NCBI GenBank assembly: GCA_047974765.1
Contig: JBKECP010000009.1
Coordinates: 186,001 to 250,000, forward strand
From: JBKECP01 sp047974765
GTDB taxonomy: Bacteria > Pseudomonadota > Gammaproteobacteria > Pseudomonadales > Halieaceae
Direction: 5' to 3'
DNA: 64,000 bases
The notes below the pieces were generated by a model, which saw only the letters and a list, made by a program, of their open reading frames with translations, was not told the origin of the DNA and made no database searches. The position numbers were made by a program, and so were the translations under genes. Every line of letters begins with the position of its first letter. The stretch's first letter is position 1. Positions 1-8,227 of the stretch are shown here, in pieces.

Positions 1-124
1 CCATGCGGCGGAGGATATTGCTCTACACGCCTCCGGGCCGGGTGCGGTTTATGCTTTTGGTGTCGTTGAGCAGAGTATGATTTTCCATATTATGAACCGG
101 GCGCGCAGCCTGATTGCGGATTAA
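1..124 (+). CDS. Alkaline phosphatase family protein, C-terminal fragment
   Basis: Only the last 40 codons are in the window; the reading frame enters at base 2 and stops with TAA at 122-124. The tail begins with a His-Ala-Ala-Glu-Asp stretch followed by a Gly-Pro-Gly turn, and it runs parallel to the C-terminus of the next gene (His-Ala-Gly-Glu-Asp, Gly-Pro-Gly, then a phenylalanine-histidine helix). In the alkaline phosphatase fold this histidine belongs to the metal site near the C-terminus. The two genes therefore look like tandem paralogues, separated by only 10 bases. Identity beyond family level cannot be judged from this fragment. Confidence 0.75.
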   Translation, partial: HAAEDIALHASGPGAVYAFGVVEQSMIFHIMNRARSLIAD

Positions 125-134
125 GGGGTGGATA

Positions 135-1814
135 ATGAACAGGATGGTACAGGCCTTGGGTTTGTCGGCACTGATACTGGTGTTGGGAGCTTGCTCTGAT
201 GATGACAACGACAATAAAGGAGGTGATACAGAAACGCCGCCAGCAACATCAGACCCGATTACCAGACTTTCAGCCAGTGATCTGGCGAGCAATACTGAAA
301 ACACCTGGTTTATTGAGGGGCAATCCCGGGTTAATGCCTGGGATCCACAGGCAATTCGTACTGCCAGAGGCGGTGCCCGCAATGTGATTCTGTTTGTGGG
401 CGATGGAATGGGAATTTCCACCGTAACTGCGGCGCGTATCTATGCAGGCCAAAAGGCCGGTCAAAGCGGTGAAGAATATTCGCTGAGCTTTGGGCAATTT
501 CCTTTTACAGGTTTGTCCAAAACCTATAACGTGGATGCTCAAACGCCGGATTCTGCCGGTACCATGTCGGCGATGGTGACAGGTCTGAAAACCGATGCGG
601 GTGTTTTTGGTGTGGATGAGGATGTTGAGCGCGGTAACTGCAGTAGTGTGGCCGGTAATGAAGTATTGAGTTTTCTTGATCTGGCTGAAATTGCGGGTAT
701 GGCTACAGGTATCGTCAGTACAGCGCGTATTACTCACGCAACGCCGGCCGCGACTTATGCCAAATCGGCAGATCGTAACTGGGAAGATATTTCTGATATG
801 CCACGGGAAGCCGTTGATGGTGGTTGCGAAGATATCGCCAGCCAGCTGATAAATTTTGAAAGCAATCTTGAGCAGCGCGTCAGCGGTATTGATGTCGATG
901 GTATTGAAGTGATGATGGGTGGCGGTCGACGTCACTTTTTACCAAATGATGCCGCGGCCAATAGTCCTGATGCGATGAGTGCAATAGAGGGGGATCGTAC
1001 GGATGGCCGCAATTTGATAACAGAATGGCAGAGTCGTTATCCCAACGGGGTTTACGCTTATGACAGTCATGGCTTTGCGGCTATCGACAGTGATTCAGTG
1101 GAGCGGGTTCTGGGGCTATTCAATGAATCCCATATGCAGTACGCGGCTGATCGCAATAATGATATTGCCGGAGAGCCGTCCCTGAGTGAGATGACAGCAA
1201 CAGCCATTGATGTTCTTGATAAATACGAAGAAGGCTATTTTTTAATGGTGGAGGCTGGCCGTATTGATCATGGTCATCATGCGGGCAATGCCTTTGGTGC
1301 GTTGGAGGATGCCGTTGAATTATCCAGAGCGGTTGCTGTAGCTGTAGATAAAACCAATGTCGAAGACACATTGATCATTGTCACCGCCGATCACAGTCAT
1401 GTCATGACGATTGGGGGCTATCCCAAACGGGGCAACCCGATTCTTGGCAAGGTTGTGGCGGTGGGTGCCAGTGAACCCATGTTGGCCGCAGATGGCATGC
1501 CCTATACCACGCTGTCCTACGCCAATGGTCTGGGCTATCAGAATTTGGGTGGTGAAACAGATTCTGATGCTGTTTATGGTCATGCCTATCACAGCGGTCG
1601 GGTTGATCTTGGCAGTGTGGATACGCAGGCGCCGGGTTTTCATCAGGAGGCACTGGTGCCGATGGGCAGCGAAACCCATGCAGGGGAAGATGTTGGTATT
1701 TATGCCCTCGGCCCCGGTGGTCATCTTGTATCAGGCACCAATGAGCAAAGTATTATTTTTCATGTGATGGAATACGCCACAGACCTGATTAACAGGGCTG
1801 AAAGTGCTCTTTGA
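135..1814 (+). CDS. Alkaline phosphatase, predicted lipoprotein
   Basis: A 559-residue hydrolase that releases phosphate from phosphomonoesters outside the cytoplasm. The N-terminus is a lipoprotein signal ending in a Leu-Gly-Ala-Cys lipobox (Cys20), then an Asp-rich linker, so the enzyme is probably anchored in the outer membrane. The metal-binding Asp-Gly-Met-Gly motif is at 90-93. The nucleophile motif Asp-Ser-Ala-Gly-Thr-Met-Ser-Ala places the catalytic serine at residue 140. Later metal ligands lie in a Glu-Ala-Gly-Arg-Ile-Asp-His-Gly-His-His block and a Thr-Ala-Asp-His block. The ATG at 135 is chosen because AAGGGG precedes it and the signal peptide starts there; an in-frame TTG at 114 would overlap the previous stop. 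It is the second of two tandem paralogues. No PHO box was identified. Confidence 0.92.
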   Translation: MNRMVQALGLSALILVLGACSDDDNDNKGGDTETPPATSDPITRLSASDLASNTENTWFIEGQSRVNAWDPQAIRTARGGARNVILFVGDGMGISTVTAARIYAGQKAGQSGEEYSLSFGQFPFTGLSKTYNVDAQTPDSAGTMSAMVTGLKTDAGVFGVDEDVERGNCSSVAGNEVLSFLDLAEIAGMATGIVSTARITHATPAATYAKSADRNWEDISDMPREAVDGGCEDIASQLINFESNLEQRVSGIDVDGIEVMMGGGRRHFLPNDAAANSPDAMSAIEGDRTDGRNLITEWQSRYPNGVYAYDSHGFAAIDSDSVERVLGLFNESHMQYAADRNNDIAGEPSLSEMTATAIDVLDKYEEGYFLMVEAGRIDHGHHAGNAFGALEDAVELSRAVAVAVDKTNVEDTLIIVTADHSHVMTIGGYPKRGNPILGKVVAVGASEPMLAADGMPYTTLSYANGLGYQNLGGETDSDAVYGHAYHSGRVDLGSVDTQAPGFHQEALVPMGSETHAGEDVGIYALGPGGHLVSGTNEQSIIFHVMEYATDLINRAESAL

Positions 1815-1837
1815 CTTTTTATCCGAATACTGTTTTT

Positions 1838-1856
1838 CCGGGGGTTAAGCCCCCGG
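1838..1856. other. Short perfect stem-loop between phosphatase and exported protein
   Basis: CCGGGGG and CCCCCGG pair perfectly around a 5-base loop just after the phosphatase stop. A T-run lies before it rather than after it on the plus strand, so it is not a typical intrinsic terminator; it may slow transcription or protect the 3' end of the phosphatase message. Confidence 0.5.
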
Positions 1857-1873
1857 ATATTGTTGGAAAGAAA

Positions 1874-2575
1874 ATGCTGAATAAAAACGCTTTAATTGTA
1901 TTGCTGATGATCCTTCTTCCGGGTATAGCTGTCAGTGCTGATGATGTTTCATTGGTAAATAAAAATAATGATGCGGTGCTTTGCCGGTTACCAGAAACAA
2001 TCCATGTTGCCAATTACGATATACAAGAAGAAGGGGGCACTGCTGAAACACTGCAATTACTGCGTACAAATGAGCAGGTGATGCACATTCGTTCGCAAGC
2101 TGGCAGCGCTGAACTATGGGAGCTTAACAGCCGGGGTGAAATACATTTTACCCGCTATTACGATCAGGCTCAGCGTGCTGTTGAATTTTATCAGCAGGCA
2201 CCGATGGATCGCAGCACGACACTTGAGTGGGCGCATGTCTGGCAATTGGTGCCAGCAACGATGTTGGCGGGTGAGCCGGTGGCTGTCGCTGATATATCAG
2301 GGTGTGCACATCGGGAGATTTATGAATACCTGGCAGAGGGTGCGCACTACCGTATCGAATGGCTGCCCGCCTATCAATTACCCAGTGCCATGACTATTCG
2401 CCGCCACGGTCAACAATTGCACTGGCACTTGCAGGCTGCTTCGGGGACGCTTGAGACATTGACCAGTGAGCTTGCACAGCGAGCAGGCTATAAGTTGATT
2501 GATTACGCTGATCTTGGCGATCAGGAATCTGATGCCTTCTTTCGTTCGCTCAGAGACCAGGAACACCATCACTGA
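1874..2575 (+). CDS. Exported protein of unknown function downstream of alkaline phosphatase
   Basis: A 233-residue protein that I do not recognise. The ATG at 1874 starts a clear signal peptide (Leu-Asn-Lys, a hydrophobic run, then a Val-Ser-Ala cleavage site about residue 21) and has GGAAAG a few bases upstream; an in-frame start at 1811 has no signal and is less likely. The mature part is soluble, with many aromatic and charged residues, a Cys near residue 37 of the precursor, a second Cys after an Asp-Ile-Ser-Gly sequence, and a histidine-rich C-terminus. It lies 60 bases behind the phosphatase and could be co-transcribed. A role in periplasmic phosphate metabolism is only a guess from position. 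Confidence 0.7.
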   Translation: MLNKNALIVLLMILLPGIAVSADDVSLVNKNNDAVLCRLPETIHVANYDIQEEGGTAETLQLLRTNEQVMHIRSQAGSAELWELNSRGEIHFTRYYDQAQRAVEFYQQAPMDRSTTLEWAHVWQLVPATMLAGEPVAVADISGCAHREIYEYLAEGAHYRIEWLPAYQLPSAMTIRRHGQQLHWHLQAASGTLETLTSELAQRAGYKLIDYADLGDQESDAFFRSLRDQEHHH

Positions 2576-2705
2576 TTTAAGTAAATAAAACTTGGTGCTT
2601 TAGCTCTTGAGTGCTATGGTTCAATATATCACCATAGCATTATTTAAATAGTCTGTTTTTGTATCAAATTGCGTGTGCCAAAGACAGATAGAAAAGGAGG
2701 TTCCA

Positions 2706-3515
2706 ATGATGGGCAAAGTCGGCCTGCTGCTTCTGGCCCTGTTCGCCTGTCCGGTGTTGGCAGACGTTGTTCGTGTGGATGGTTTGAACTTTGACAAAGT
2801 GCAGGTGCTTGGCAATGTGGAGGTTGAAATCATTCAGGGCGAAAGCTATGAGCTGACGATTCGCGGCAATGCCGATGATCTGGCTATAGAACCTTTTGAA
2901 ATGACCGGTGATGGACTGGTGTTGGGCTACAGTCGGGAATATCCGGATCGTACATTCAGAGGGTTGAAATACCGTGTGCAGGCACCGACACTGGATGCCA
3001 TTATCCTGCTGGGGCCGGGAATGGTTTATGTCAGGCCGATAGAAACCAGTGAGCTGGTGTTAAACCATATGGGTAGTGGCACACTTCGCCTGTTTGATAT
3101 CCGTACCGGACAACTTGATATTACAGCTGCCGGCAGTGGCAATATTGAAGCGCCGCTATTAAGCGCCGAGGATTTTGCGTTGGCGATTACTGGTTCCGGT
3201 GATATTCATTTTGGCCACCTGGATGTACAAAGCCTTGACCTGAATATAGTGGGTTCTGGTGATGTCAGCTTGCAGGAAGGCAGTTCTGCGCAATGGGCAT
3301 TAGTTGATGTTGCCGGTTCAGGCGACGCCAACTTCAGCAAACTCAGTGTGCAGGATATACAAATCACTATTATCGGTTCCGGTAATGTCAGTATTGGTCA
3401 GGCAGAAATGCTTGATGCCAGTATCTTTGGCAGTGGTGATATCAGCTATACCGGTTCTGCACGTATTGAGCAGGTTATTATCGGCTCGGGTGCTCTGATT
3501 AAACGCAAGCACTAG
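2706..3515 (+). CDS. Exported DUF2807 (GIN domain) protein
   Basis: A 269-residue protein with a signal peptide ending in a Val-Leu-Ala-Asp site about residue 19. The mature part is a series of short beta-strand repeats marked by Gly-Ser-Gly-Asp or Gly-Ser-Gly-Asn turns, at least seven of them, which is the pattern of the DUF2807 / GIN-domain beta-helix (the 'head GIN domain of putative auto-transporter adhesin' family). It probably sits in the periplasm or on the cell surface; its biochemical job is unknown. AAGGAGG at 2694-2700 gives a strong ribosome site for the tandem ATG ATG at 2706/2709. It is 16 bases upstream of a GntR regulator and an ABC pair, so it probably belongs to the same operon. 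Confidence 0.85.
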   Translation: MMGKVGLLLLALFACPVLADVVRVDGLNFDKVQVLGNVEVEIIQGESYELTIRGNADDLAIEPFEMTGDGLVLGYSREYPDRTFRGLKYRVQAPTLDAIILLGPGMVYVRPIETSELVLNHMGSGTLRLFDIRTGQLDITAAGSGNIEAPLLSAEDFALAITGSGDIHFGHLDVQSLDLNIVGSGDVSLQEGSSAQWALVDVAGSGDANFSKLSVQDIQITIIGSGNVSIGQAEMLDASIFGSGDISYTGSARIEQVIIGSGALIKRKH

Positions 3516-3531
3516 AGCAGGGGAATGCAGA

Positions 3532-3903
3532 GTGTCTGTCGATTGGAATGACAAGCAGCCTATATATCGCCAACTCAGAGAGCAGGTCGTAGAGCGCATA
3601 ATGGATGGCAGTTTTGCTGAAGGTGAGGCTGTGCCTTCCGTGCGACAGGTGGCTGCTGATTATCAGATCAATCACCTGACGGTTGCCAAAGCCTACCAGG
3701 AACTGGTTGATACCGGCCTACTGGAAAAGCGCCGCGGTTTGGGTATGTTTGTTAGCGCCGGTGCTCGCAAGGTGCTGTTGTCCGAGCAGCAGAAATATTT
3801 TTTGAAAGAGGAATTGCCGGCTTTTGCTGAGCGCATATCAGTATTGGGGCTGGATATTGACAAAATTATTACCCGCCTGCTTGCCCACGGGAGAGAGAAA
3901 TGA
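3532..3903 (+). CDS. GntR family transcriptional regulator, YtrA subfamily
   Basis: A short 123-residue GntR regulator: an N-terminal winged helix (residues about 10-75, with the typical Pro-Ile-Tyr-Arg-Gln-Leu start and a Pro-Ser-Val-Arg-Gln-Val-Ala recognition region) followed by only a short helical tail of about 45 residues. That length is characteristic of the YtrA subfamily, which usually represses an adjacent ABC transporter operon. The GTG start is used because no in-frame ATG lies nearby. Its stop overlaps the ATG of the ATPase gene (ATGA at 3900-3903), so the two are translationally coupled. Likely an autoregulator; the effector is unknown. Confidence 0.9.
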   Translation: MSVDWNDKQPIYRQLREQVVERIMDGSFAEGEAVPSVRQVAADYQINHLTVAKAYQELVDTGLLEKRRGLGMFVSAGARKVLLSEQQKYFLKEELPAFAERISVLGLDIDKIITRLLAHGREK

Positions 3904-4763
3904 CAGCCGTAATTGAAGCCAGAAAACTCAGCCGTCGCTTTGCTCAGATTACTGCGATCGATGGTATTGATCTGACAGTGCAAGCCGGTGGTATTGTCGG
4001 TTTAATTGGGCCTAATGGTGCAGGTAAAACCACATTGCTAAGAGCGCTGCTGGGTTTGACAGACTGTGAAGGTAAGTTGTCTGTGTTGGGCCTCGATCCG
4101 CGCCGCAAGCGTTCACAATTGATGGAAGAGGTTTGTTTTATTGCCGATACTGCCGTGCTGCCACGGTGGATGACAGTTGGCCAGCTACTGGATTATACGG
4201 CGGGTATCCATTCCCGTTTTGATTTTTCACTGGCGCAAAAACTGCTGGCTGATACTGAAGTGGGTGCTGAGCGTAACGTTGCCGAATTGTCCAAAGGTAT
4301 GGTCGTGCAATTGCATCTGGCATTGGTGATGGCCGTTGATGCCAGATTGTTGATTCTCGATGAGCCAACACTTGGGCTCGACCTGTTGTTTCGCAAGCGT
4401 TTTTATGAACAGCTGCTTAATGATTATTTTGATGGTGAACGCACCATTATCGTGTCGACGCATCAGGTGGAAGAAATCGAACATATTCTTAGCGAGGTAT
4501 TATTTATGGATTGCGGACGCCTGGTCTTGCGCAAGTCTATGGATGCCTTTGAGCAGAGTTTTACAGAAGTGCATGTGGCTGCGGGTATGCAGGCTAAGGC
4601 GCAAGAAATACCGCATCTTGGTCAGCGCAGCATTCTTGGCGGCAAAGCCTTGATCTATGAGGATGTGGATCGCACCTTGCTGACAGGTTTGGGTGAGTTG
4701 CGCACACCATCAGTAGCTGACGTTTTTGTGGCCTGTATTGAAGGGGAGCGCGGCAATGGCTGA
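3900..4763 (+). CDS. ABC transporter ATP-binding protein
   Basis: A 287-residue ATPase. Walker A Gly-Pro-Asn-Gly-Ala-Gly-Lys-Thr is at about 37-44, the signature region is degenerate (Leu-Ser-Lys-Gly-Met at 130-134 instead of LSGGQ), Walker B Leu-Ile-Leu-Asp-Glu-Pro is at 151-156, and a switch histidine follows in a Ser-Thr-His sequence. It belongs to the ABC-2 / YtrB-like type that works with a membrane partner. It overlaps both the regulator upstream (4 bases) and the permease downstream (8 bases), so the three form one translational unit. The substrate is unknown; YtrA-linked transporters are often induced by cell-envelope stress, which is an inference here. Confidence 0.92.
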   Translation: MTAVIEARKLSRRFAQITAIDGIDLTVQAGGIVGLIGPNGAGKTTLLRALLGLTDCEGKLSVLGLDPRRKRSQLMEEVCFIADTAVLPRWMTVGQLLDYTAGIHSRFDFSLAQKLLADTEVGAERNVAELSKGMVVQLHLALVMAVDARLLILDEPTLGLDLLFRKRFYEQLLNDYFDGERTIIVSTHQVEEIEHILSEVLFMDCGRLVLRKSMDAFEQSFTEVHVAAGMQAKAQEIPHLGQRSILGGKALIYEDVDRTLLTGLGELRTPSVADVFVACIEGERGNG

Positions 4764-5796
4764 TCGGCAAAGCAGGCGTTGGCGCACGCTGATTTACCGG
4801 GAATTACAGGAGCACAGAAATAGTTCGTTTTGGCTGCCGTTCATTGTAAGCCTGATTGTGCCCTTGTTGTTGGGGGGCGGTATGCTCATGGCCGATCGTC
4901 TGGTAGAAAGCGGTAATAGTGTATTTGACCTGATAATAGGTGGTGGTAATGGACATCTGGTTAATATCAGTATTCGTTTGGACAACGATGCCGAGCAGAC
5001 CGCCGATTATCGGGTTGTTAAACTTGATGACAATGCTGATGATGACAGCTGGGATTTTTCAAGGCAGTGGACGTTCCAGCCCGCATTGGCTGAGGGAGAT
5101 AAGCCAGATAAAGAGCAAAGTAATAGTAGTGTGCACAGTGGCGTCATTGATTTTCTTGCCATAATAATGGGCGCTTTATTATTTTTAGTGACGGTAAATT
5201 ACTTACTTGAAAGCCTGTTCAGCGACCGTCGTGATCGCTCCATTTTATTCTGGAAATCAATGCCGGTGTCTGAGTGGGAAAATGTGCTTTGCAAGGTGGT
5301 GATAGCACTGTTTGTACTGCCCGTTATTTATCTGGTAGCCGTATTTGTTGGCCAGTTGATTTATTTGTTACTGGCGCTGATCTACACCGGATGGGAAGGG
5401 CAGGAATCGGCTGCGCAAGTGCTGGCTCAGGTCGAGCCGGGCGTGCTGCTGTGGCGACAGCTGGCTGCATTGTTTAACGGTGCGCTATGGGTGGCGCCTA
5501 TTTATGGCTGGTTATTGCTGGCCTCTGCCGCAGCCCGCCGTTCTCCCTTTATGCTGGCAGTGTGTCCTGTTTTGCTGTTGTTACTGGTGGATGCCTTGTT
5601 TTTTAATAATTCAACAATCGGGGTTTATCTCGATGAACATATTCAGTTACAGCTTAATCCCAGTGTTGCCCGATTGGCACCGCTGGGCCAGGAAATCTTC
5701 GTGGGTGAACTGCTATCGCTGCTTTTGGGCCTGCTGTTAAGTGTGGTATTTGTCATTTTGGCTGTGTGGTTGCGTCGGCATCGCTGGGAGCTATAG
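4756..5796 (+). CDS. ABC transporter permease (ABC-2 type)
   Basis: A 346-residue integral membrane protein, the partner of the ATPase just upstream. About six hydrophobic segments can be seen: one near residues 20-40, then after a long hydrophilic loop of about 90 residues (probably periplasmic) a run of segments between about 135 and 340. The layout resembles ABC-2 family export permeases. The ATG at 4756 is chosen because GGGGAG lies 7 bases upstream; an in-frame ATG at 4726 is deeper inside the ATPase gene and adds a non-hydrophobic extension. The gene ends the operon. Substrate and direction of transport cannot be read from sequence. Confidence 0.85.
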   Translation: MADRQSRRWRTLIYRELQEHRNSSFWLPFIVSLIVPLLLGGGMLMADRLVESGNSVFDLIIGGGNGHLVNISIRLDNDAEQTADYRVVKLDDNADDDSWDFSRQWTFQPALAEGDKPDKEQSNSSVHSGVIDFLAIIMGALLFLVTVNYLLESLFSDRRDRSILFWKSMPVSEWENVLCKVVIALFVLPVIYLVAVFVGQLIYLLLALIYTGWEGQESAAQVLAQVEPGVLLWRQLAALFNGALWVAPIYGWLLLASAAARRSPFMLAVCPVLLLLLVDALFFNNSTIGVYLDEHIQLQLNPSVARLAPLGQEIFVGELLSLLLGLLLSVVFVILAVWLRRHRWEL

Positions 5797-5798
5797 GC

Positions 5799-5835
5799 GC
5801 TATTAACCCGGCAATCTATGTTGTCGGCTAAATAA
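5799..5835 (+). repeat. Possible solo end of the MITE-like repeat
   Basis: The bases from 5799 begin with CTATTAACCCGGCAA, nearly the same as the terminal inverted repeat of the element at 49727-49903 (CTATTAACCCGACAA), and are followed by a weak hairpin ending in GTCGGCTAAATAA. No second end was found nearby, so this may be a decayed fragment. The rest of the gap to 6005 is AT-rich and probably holds the promoter of the receptor operon; a Fur-box-like stretch around 5890 is weak (about 11 of 19 positions). Confidence 0.35.
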
Positions 5836-6005
5836 AGAACCCTTGAGCTTGTTCAATAAGCCATAAATAATTAGTTTTAATTAAAATTAAAAATCATTTC
5901 TTTGCGGGATTAAACCTCATTTTTAATTGCTGCCACAATACAAGCATCGTAATATAGCAAAATATATAGCGTATAAGTGTTGTATGAAAATAAAGTGATG
6001 GTTTT

Positions 6006-8213
6006 ATGAAAAATATTTCTGAATTAACGTCTCTGTTACCTTTGTGGCTTATTCTGAACGCGGTGATTGTCGTGCATTCAAGCAGCACCCTGGCCGCCTC
6101 CGAAGGTGATGTTAGTGATGCTGTTACCCAGATCAGGGAAGAGGTTGTTGTTACCGGGCAAAAATCATCAGCGGATATAACAGCAGGTGCAGGCTTTAAA
6201 ACCTCGAACATTGATGTTGGGCCGTTGGGCAACAGAGCCTGGATCGATACGCCGTACTCTTCGACCACAGTTAGCCGACAGATGATTGCCAATCAACAGG
6301 CAAAAGGTGTCAGTGAACTGCTCAAATATTCGTCCAGTACACAGATGCAGGCCAGAGGTGGTATGAATCTGGGGCGCCCGCAAAGTCGGGGTATGCAAGG
6401 TAGTGTCGTTGCCAATAGCCGTCTAAATGGATTGAATATTGTATCGACAACGGCTTTTCGTGTGGAAATGCTGGAACGTCTGGATGTATTGAACAGTCTG
6501 ACGGGTGCGCTTTACGGACCGGCCAGTCCGGCAGGGCAATTCAACTTTGTGTCAAAGCGGCCAAGTGAAGAAAATCTGCGCCGGTTTTCATTGTCTTATC
6601 AAGGCCGTAATGCCTATACCGGCCATGTTGATCTGGGCGGATATTTTGACAGCCAGAAACACTTTGGTTACCGGGTTAATGTACTCAGCGAAGAAGGTGA
6701 GGGTGTTGTTGATGACAGCACCTTGCGCCACCGGCTGTTTTCGGGGGCATTTGACTGGAATATTCAGCCGGGCACCCAACTACAAGTGGATGCCAGCCGC
6801 TTTGAATTTGTGCAAAAAGGCTATCCGGGTGGCTTCAGCTATTCGCCAGATATTGATCTGCCTTCCGCTCCTGATCCACAGGATAAAAACCTGTCTTTGC
6901 ATACAGCCGGTTCTGATTTGATGACCGAGACGGTCAGCGCACGCCTGATTCATCATTTAAATGATAATTGGCTGCTAACGGCAGGTCTGGGTTGGCAGCA
7001 GGCTGATCGTGCCATGCGCTTGGCCAGTAATACCATTGTTAATAATAGTGGTGATATCAGCCGTTCCATGAGCAGTTCCAGCGCCGCCGGGCGCTTCCGT
7101 GTACAGAGCAATAGCCTGATACTCAACGGGCATATCGATACAGGTACTATTGGCCACGACCTGTCTTTGTCAACAACGGGTTATCTCTGGACACGTTACA
7201 ACGCCAGTGGTGCAAGTGAGCGTTATGACCTGGGTATGACCAATATGTATCACCCCGAAGCGATGACAGAACCGGCTGATGGCGGCATTAAGGTCAATGG
7301 TTCGCGTTACAAGTCGGGCGAAAGTACCCAACAGAGTATTACGGTTGGTGATATTGCCACGTTTAATGAGCAGTGGTCAGCAATGTTCTATCTGAGCCAA
7401 AGCTGGCTGCGAGCGGAAAGTTTTAATCGCCAGGGGCATAAGACCGGCAAGGAAAGCCAGAATGGACTCAGTTCATCGGTGGCTTTGATGTACAAGCTGA
7501 CACCTGCGCTGATGGCTTATGGCAGTTATGCTGACTCGCTCGAAGAAGGCGGTACCGCGCCTATTGATGTGGGTGTAATAAATGAAGGAGAAACCCTCGA
7601 TCCCTATCGCAGCCAACAGTATGAACTCGGACTCAAGGCAGAGCTGGATGCTATCAACGTCAGTGCGACCGTTTTTCGTCTTGAACGTCCTTTTGCTTAT
7701 GTTGATGCTGATGACATGGTTTATAAGGAGCAGGGCAATCAGCTTAATAACGGTCTGGAATTATTAGCCAGTGGCCGGATATGGCAGGGGCTGAATATCT
7801 ACAGCGGCGCCACGTTCCTTGATCCAAGACTGAGAGATACGATCAAAGAAAGCACCAGTGATAAGCGTGTGATTGCTGTGCCCAAGGTCAGGGCTAATGT
7901 GCTGTTTGAATACAGTTTGTTATCCATGCCGCAATGGGTTTACAGCGCCAACTTGCATTACACAGGAAAGCGCGCTGCCAATGACACGAACACTGCCACG
8001 GCAGACAGCTTTACAACGCTGGATCTGGGGTTGCGTTACAGCACCAGGATCAACGATGTTACAACAACCTTCCGCTTTGAAGTCAATAACGTGACGGATG
8101 AGCATTACTGGGCCTCTATCTTTCCAACCAGCACGGATGGTGATGGTAGCTCACCAAGAGCATTTTTGGGGAGTGGCCGTGAAGTGCGTGCAGCACTCAG
8201 CTTTGATCTTTAA
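6006..8213 (+). CDS. TonB-dependent siderophore-type receptor
   Basis: A 735-residue outer-membrane receptor. A signal peptide runs to about residue 31, a TonB-box-like Glu-Glu-Val-Val-Val-Thr-Gly is at 45-51, and the plug domain follows (Arg-Gly-Met-Gln-Gly near 125 and a Leu-Tyr-Gly-Pro-Ala-Ser-Pro-Ala-Gly segment near 170, typical of FhuA/FecA-like siderophore receptors). The C-terminal barrel ends in an aromatic residue and hydrophobic strand (Ala-Leu-Ser-Phe-Asp-Leu), the usual outer-membrane export signal. It is the first gene of a four-gene uptake operon with only 14 bases to the binding protein. The ligand is probably a ferric siderophore; cobalamin is less likely because there is no B12 riboswitch here. 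Confidence 0.9.
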   Translation: MKNISELTSLLPLWLILNAVIVVHSSSTLAASEGDVSDAVTQIREEVVVTGQKSSADITAGAGFKTSNIDVGPLGNRAWIDTPYSSTTVSRQMIANQQAKGVSELLKYSSSTQMQARGGMNLGRPQSRGMQGSVVANSRLNGLNIVSTTAFRVEMLERLDVLNSLTGALYGPASPAGQFNFVSKRPSEENLRRFSLSYQGRNAYTGHVDLGGYFDSQKHFGYRVNVLSEEGEGVVDDSTLRHRLFSGAFDWNIQPGTQLQVDASRFEFVQKGYPGGFSYSPDIDLPSAPDPQDKNLSLHTAGSDLMTETVSARLIHHLNDNWLLTAGLGWQQADRAMRLASNTIVNNSGDISRSMSSSSAAGRFRVQSNSLILNGHIDTGTIGHDLSLSTTGYLWTRYNASGASERYDLGMTNMYHPEAMTEPADGGIKVNGSRYKSGESTQQSITVGDIATFNEQWSAMFYLSQSWLRAESFNRQGHKTGKESQNGLSSSVALMYKLTPALMAYGSYADSLEEGGTAPIDVGVINEGETLDPYRSQQYELGLKAELDAINVSATVFRLERPFAYVDADDMVYKEQGNQLNNGLELLASGRIWQGLNIYSGATFLDPRLRDTIKESTSDKRVIAVPKVRANVLFEYSLLSMPQWVYSANLHYTGKRAANDTNTATADSFTTLDLGLRYSTRINDVTTTFRFEVNNVTDEHYWASIFPTSTDGDGSSPRAFLGSGREVRAALSFDL

Positions 8214-8227
8214 GGTAGTGCGCAATA

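Noticed and set aside
1838..1856. Intrinsic terminator after the alkaline phosphatase gene
   Set aside because: The stem is perfect but the T-run precedes it on the plus strand, so it is listed only as a stem-loop.
5885..5910. Fur box upstream of the siderophore-type receptor at 6006
   Set aside because: Best alignment reaches only about 11 of 19 consensus positions in a very AT-rich stretch; not strong enough to call.
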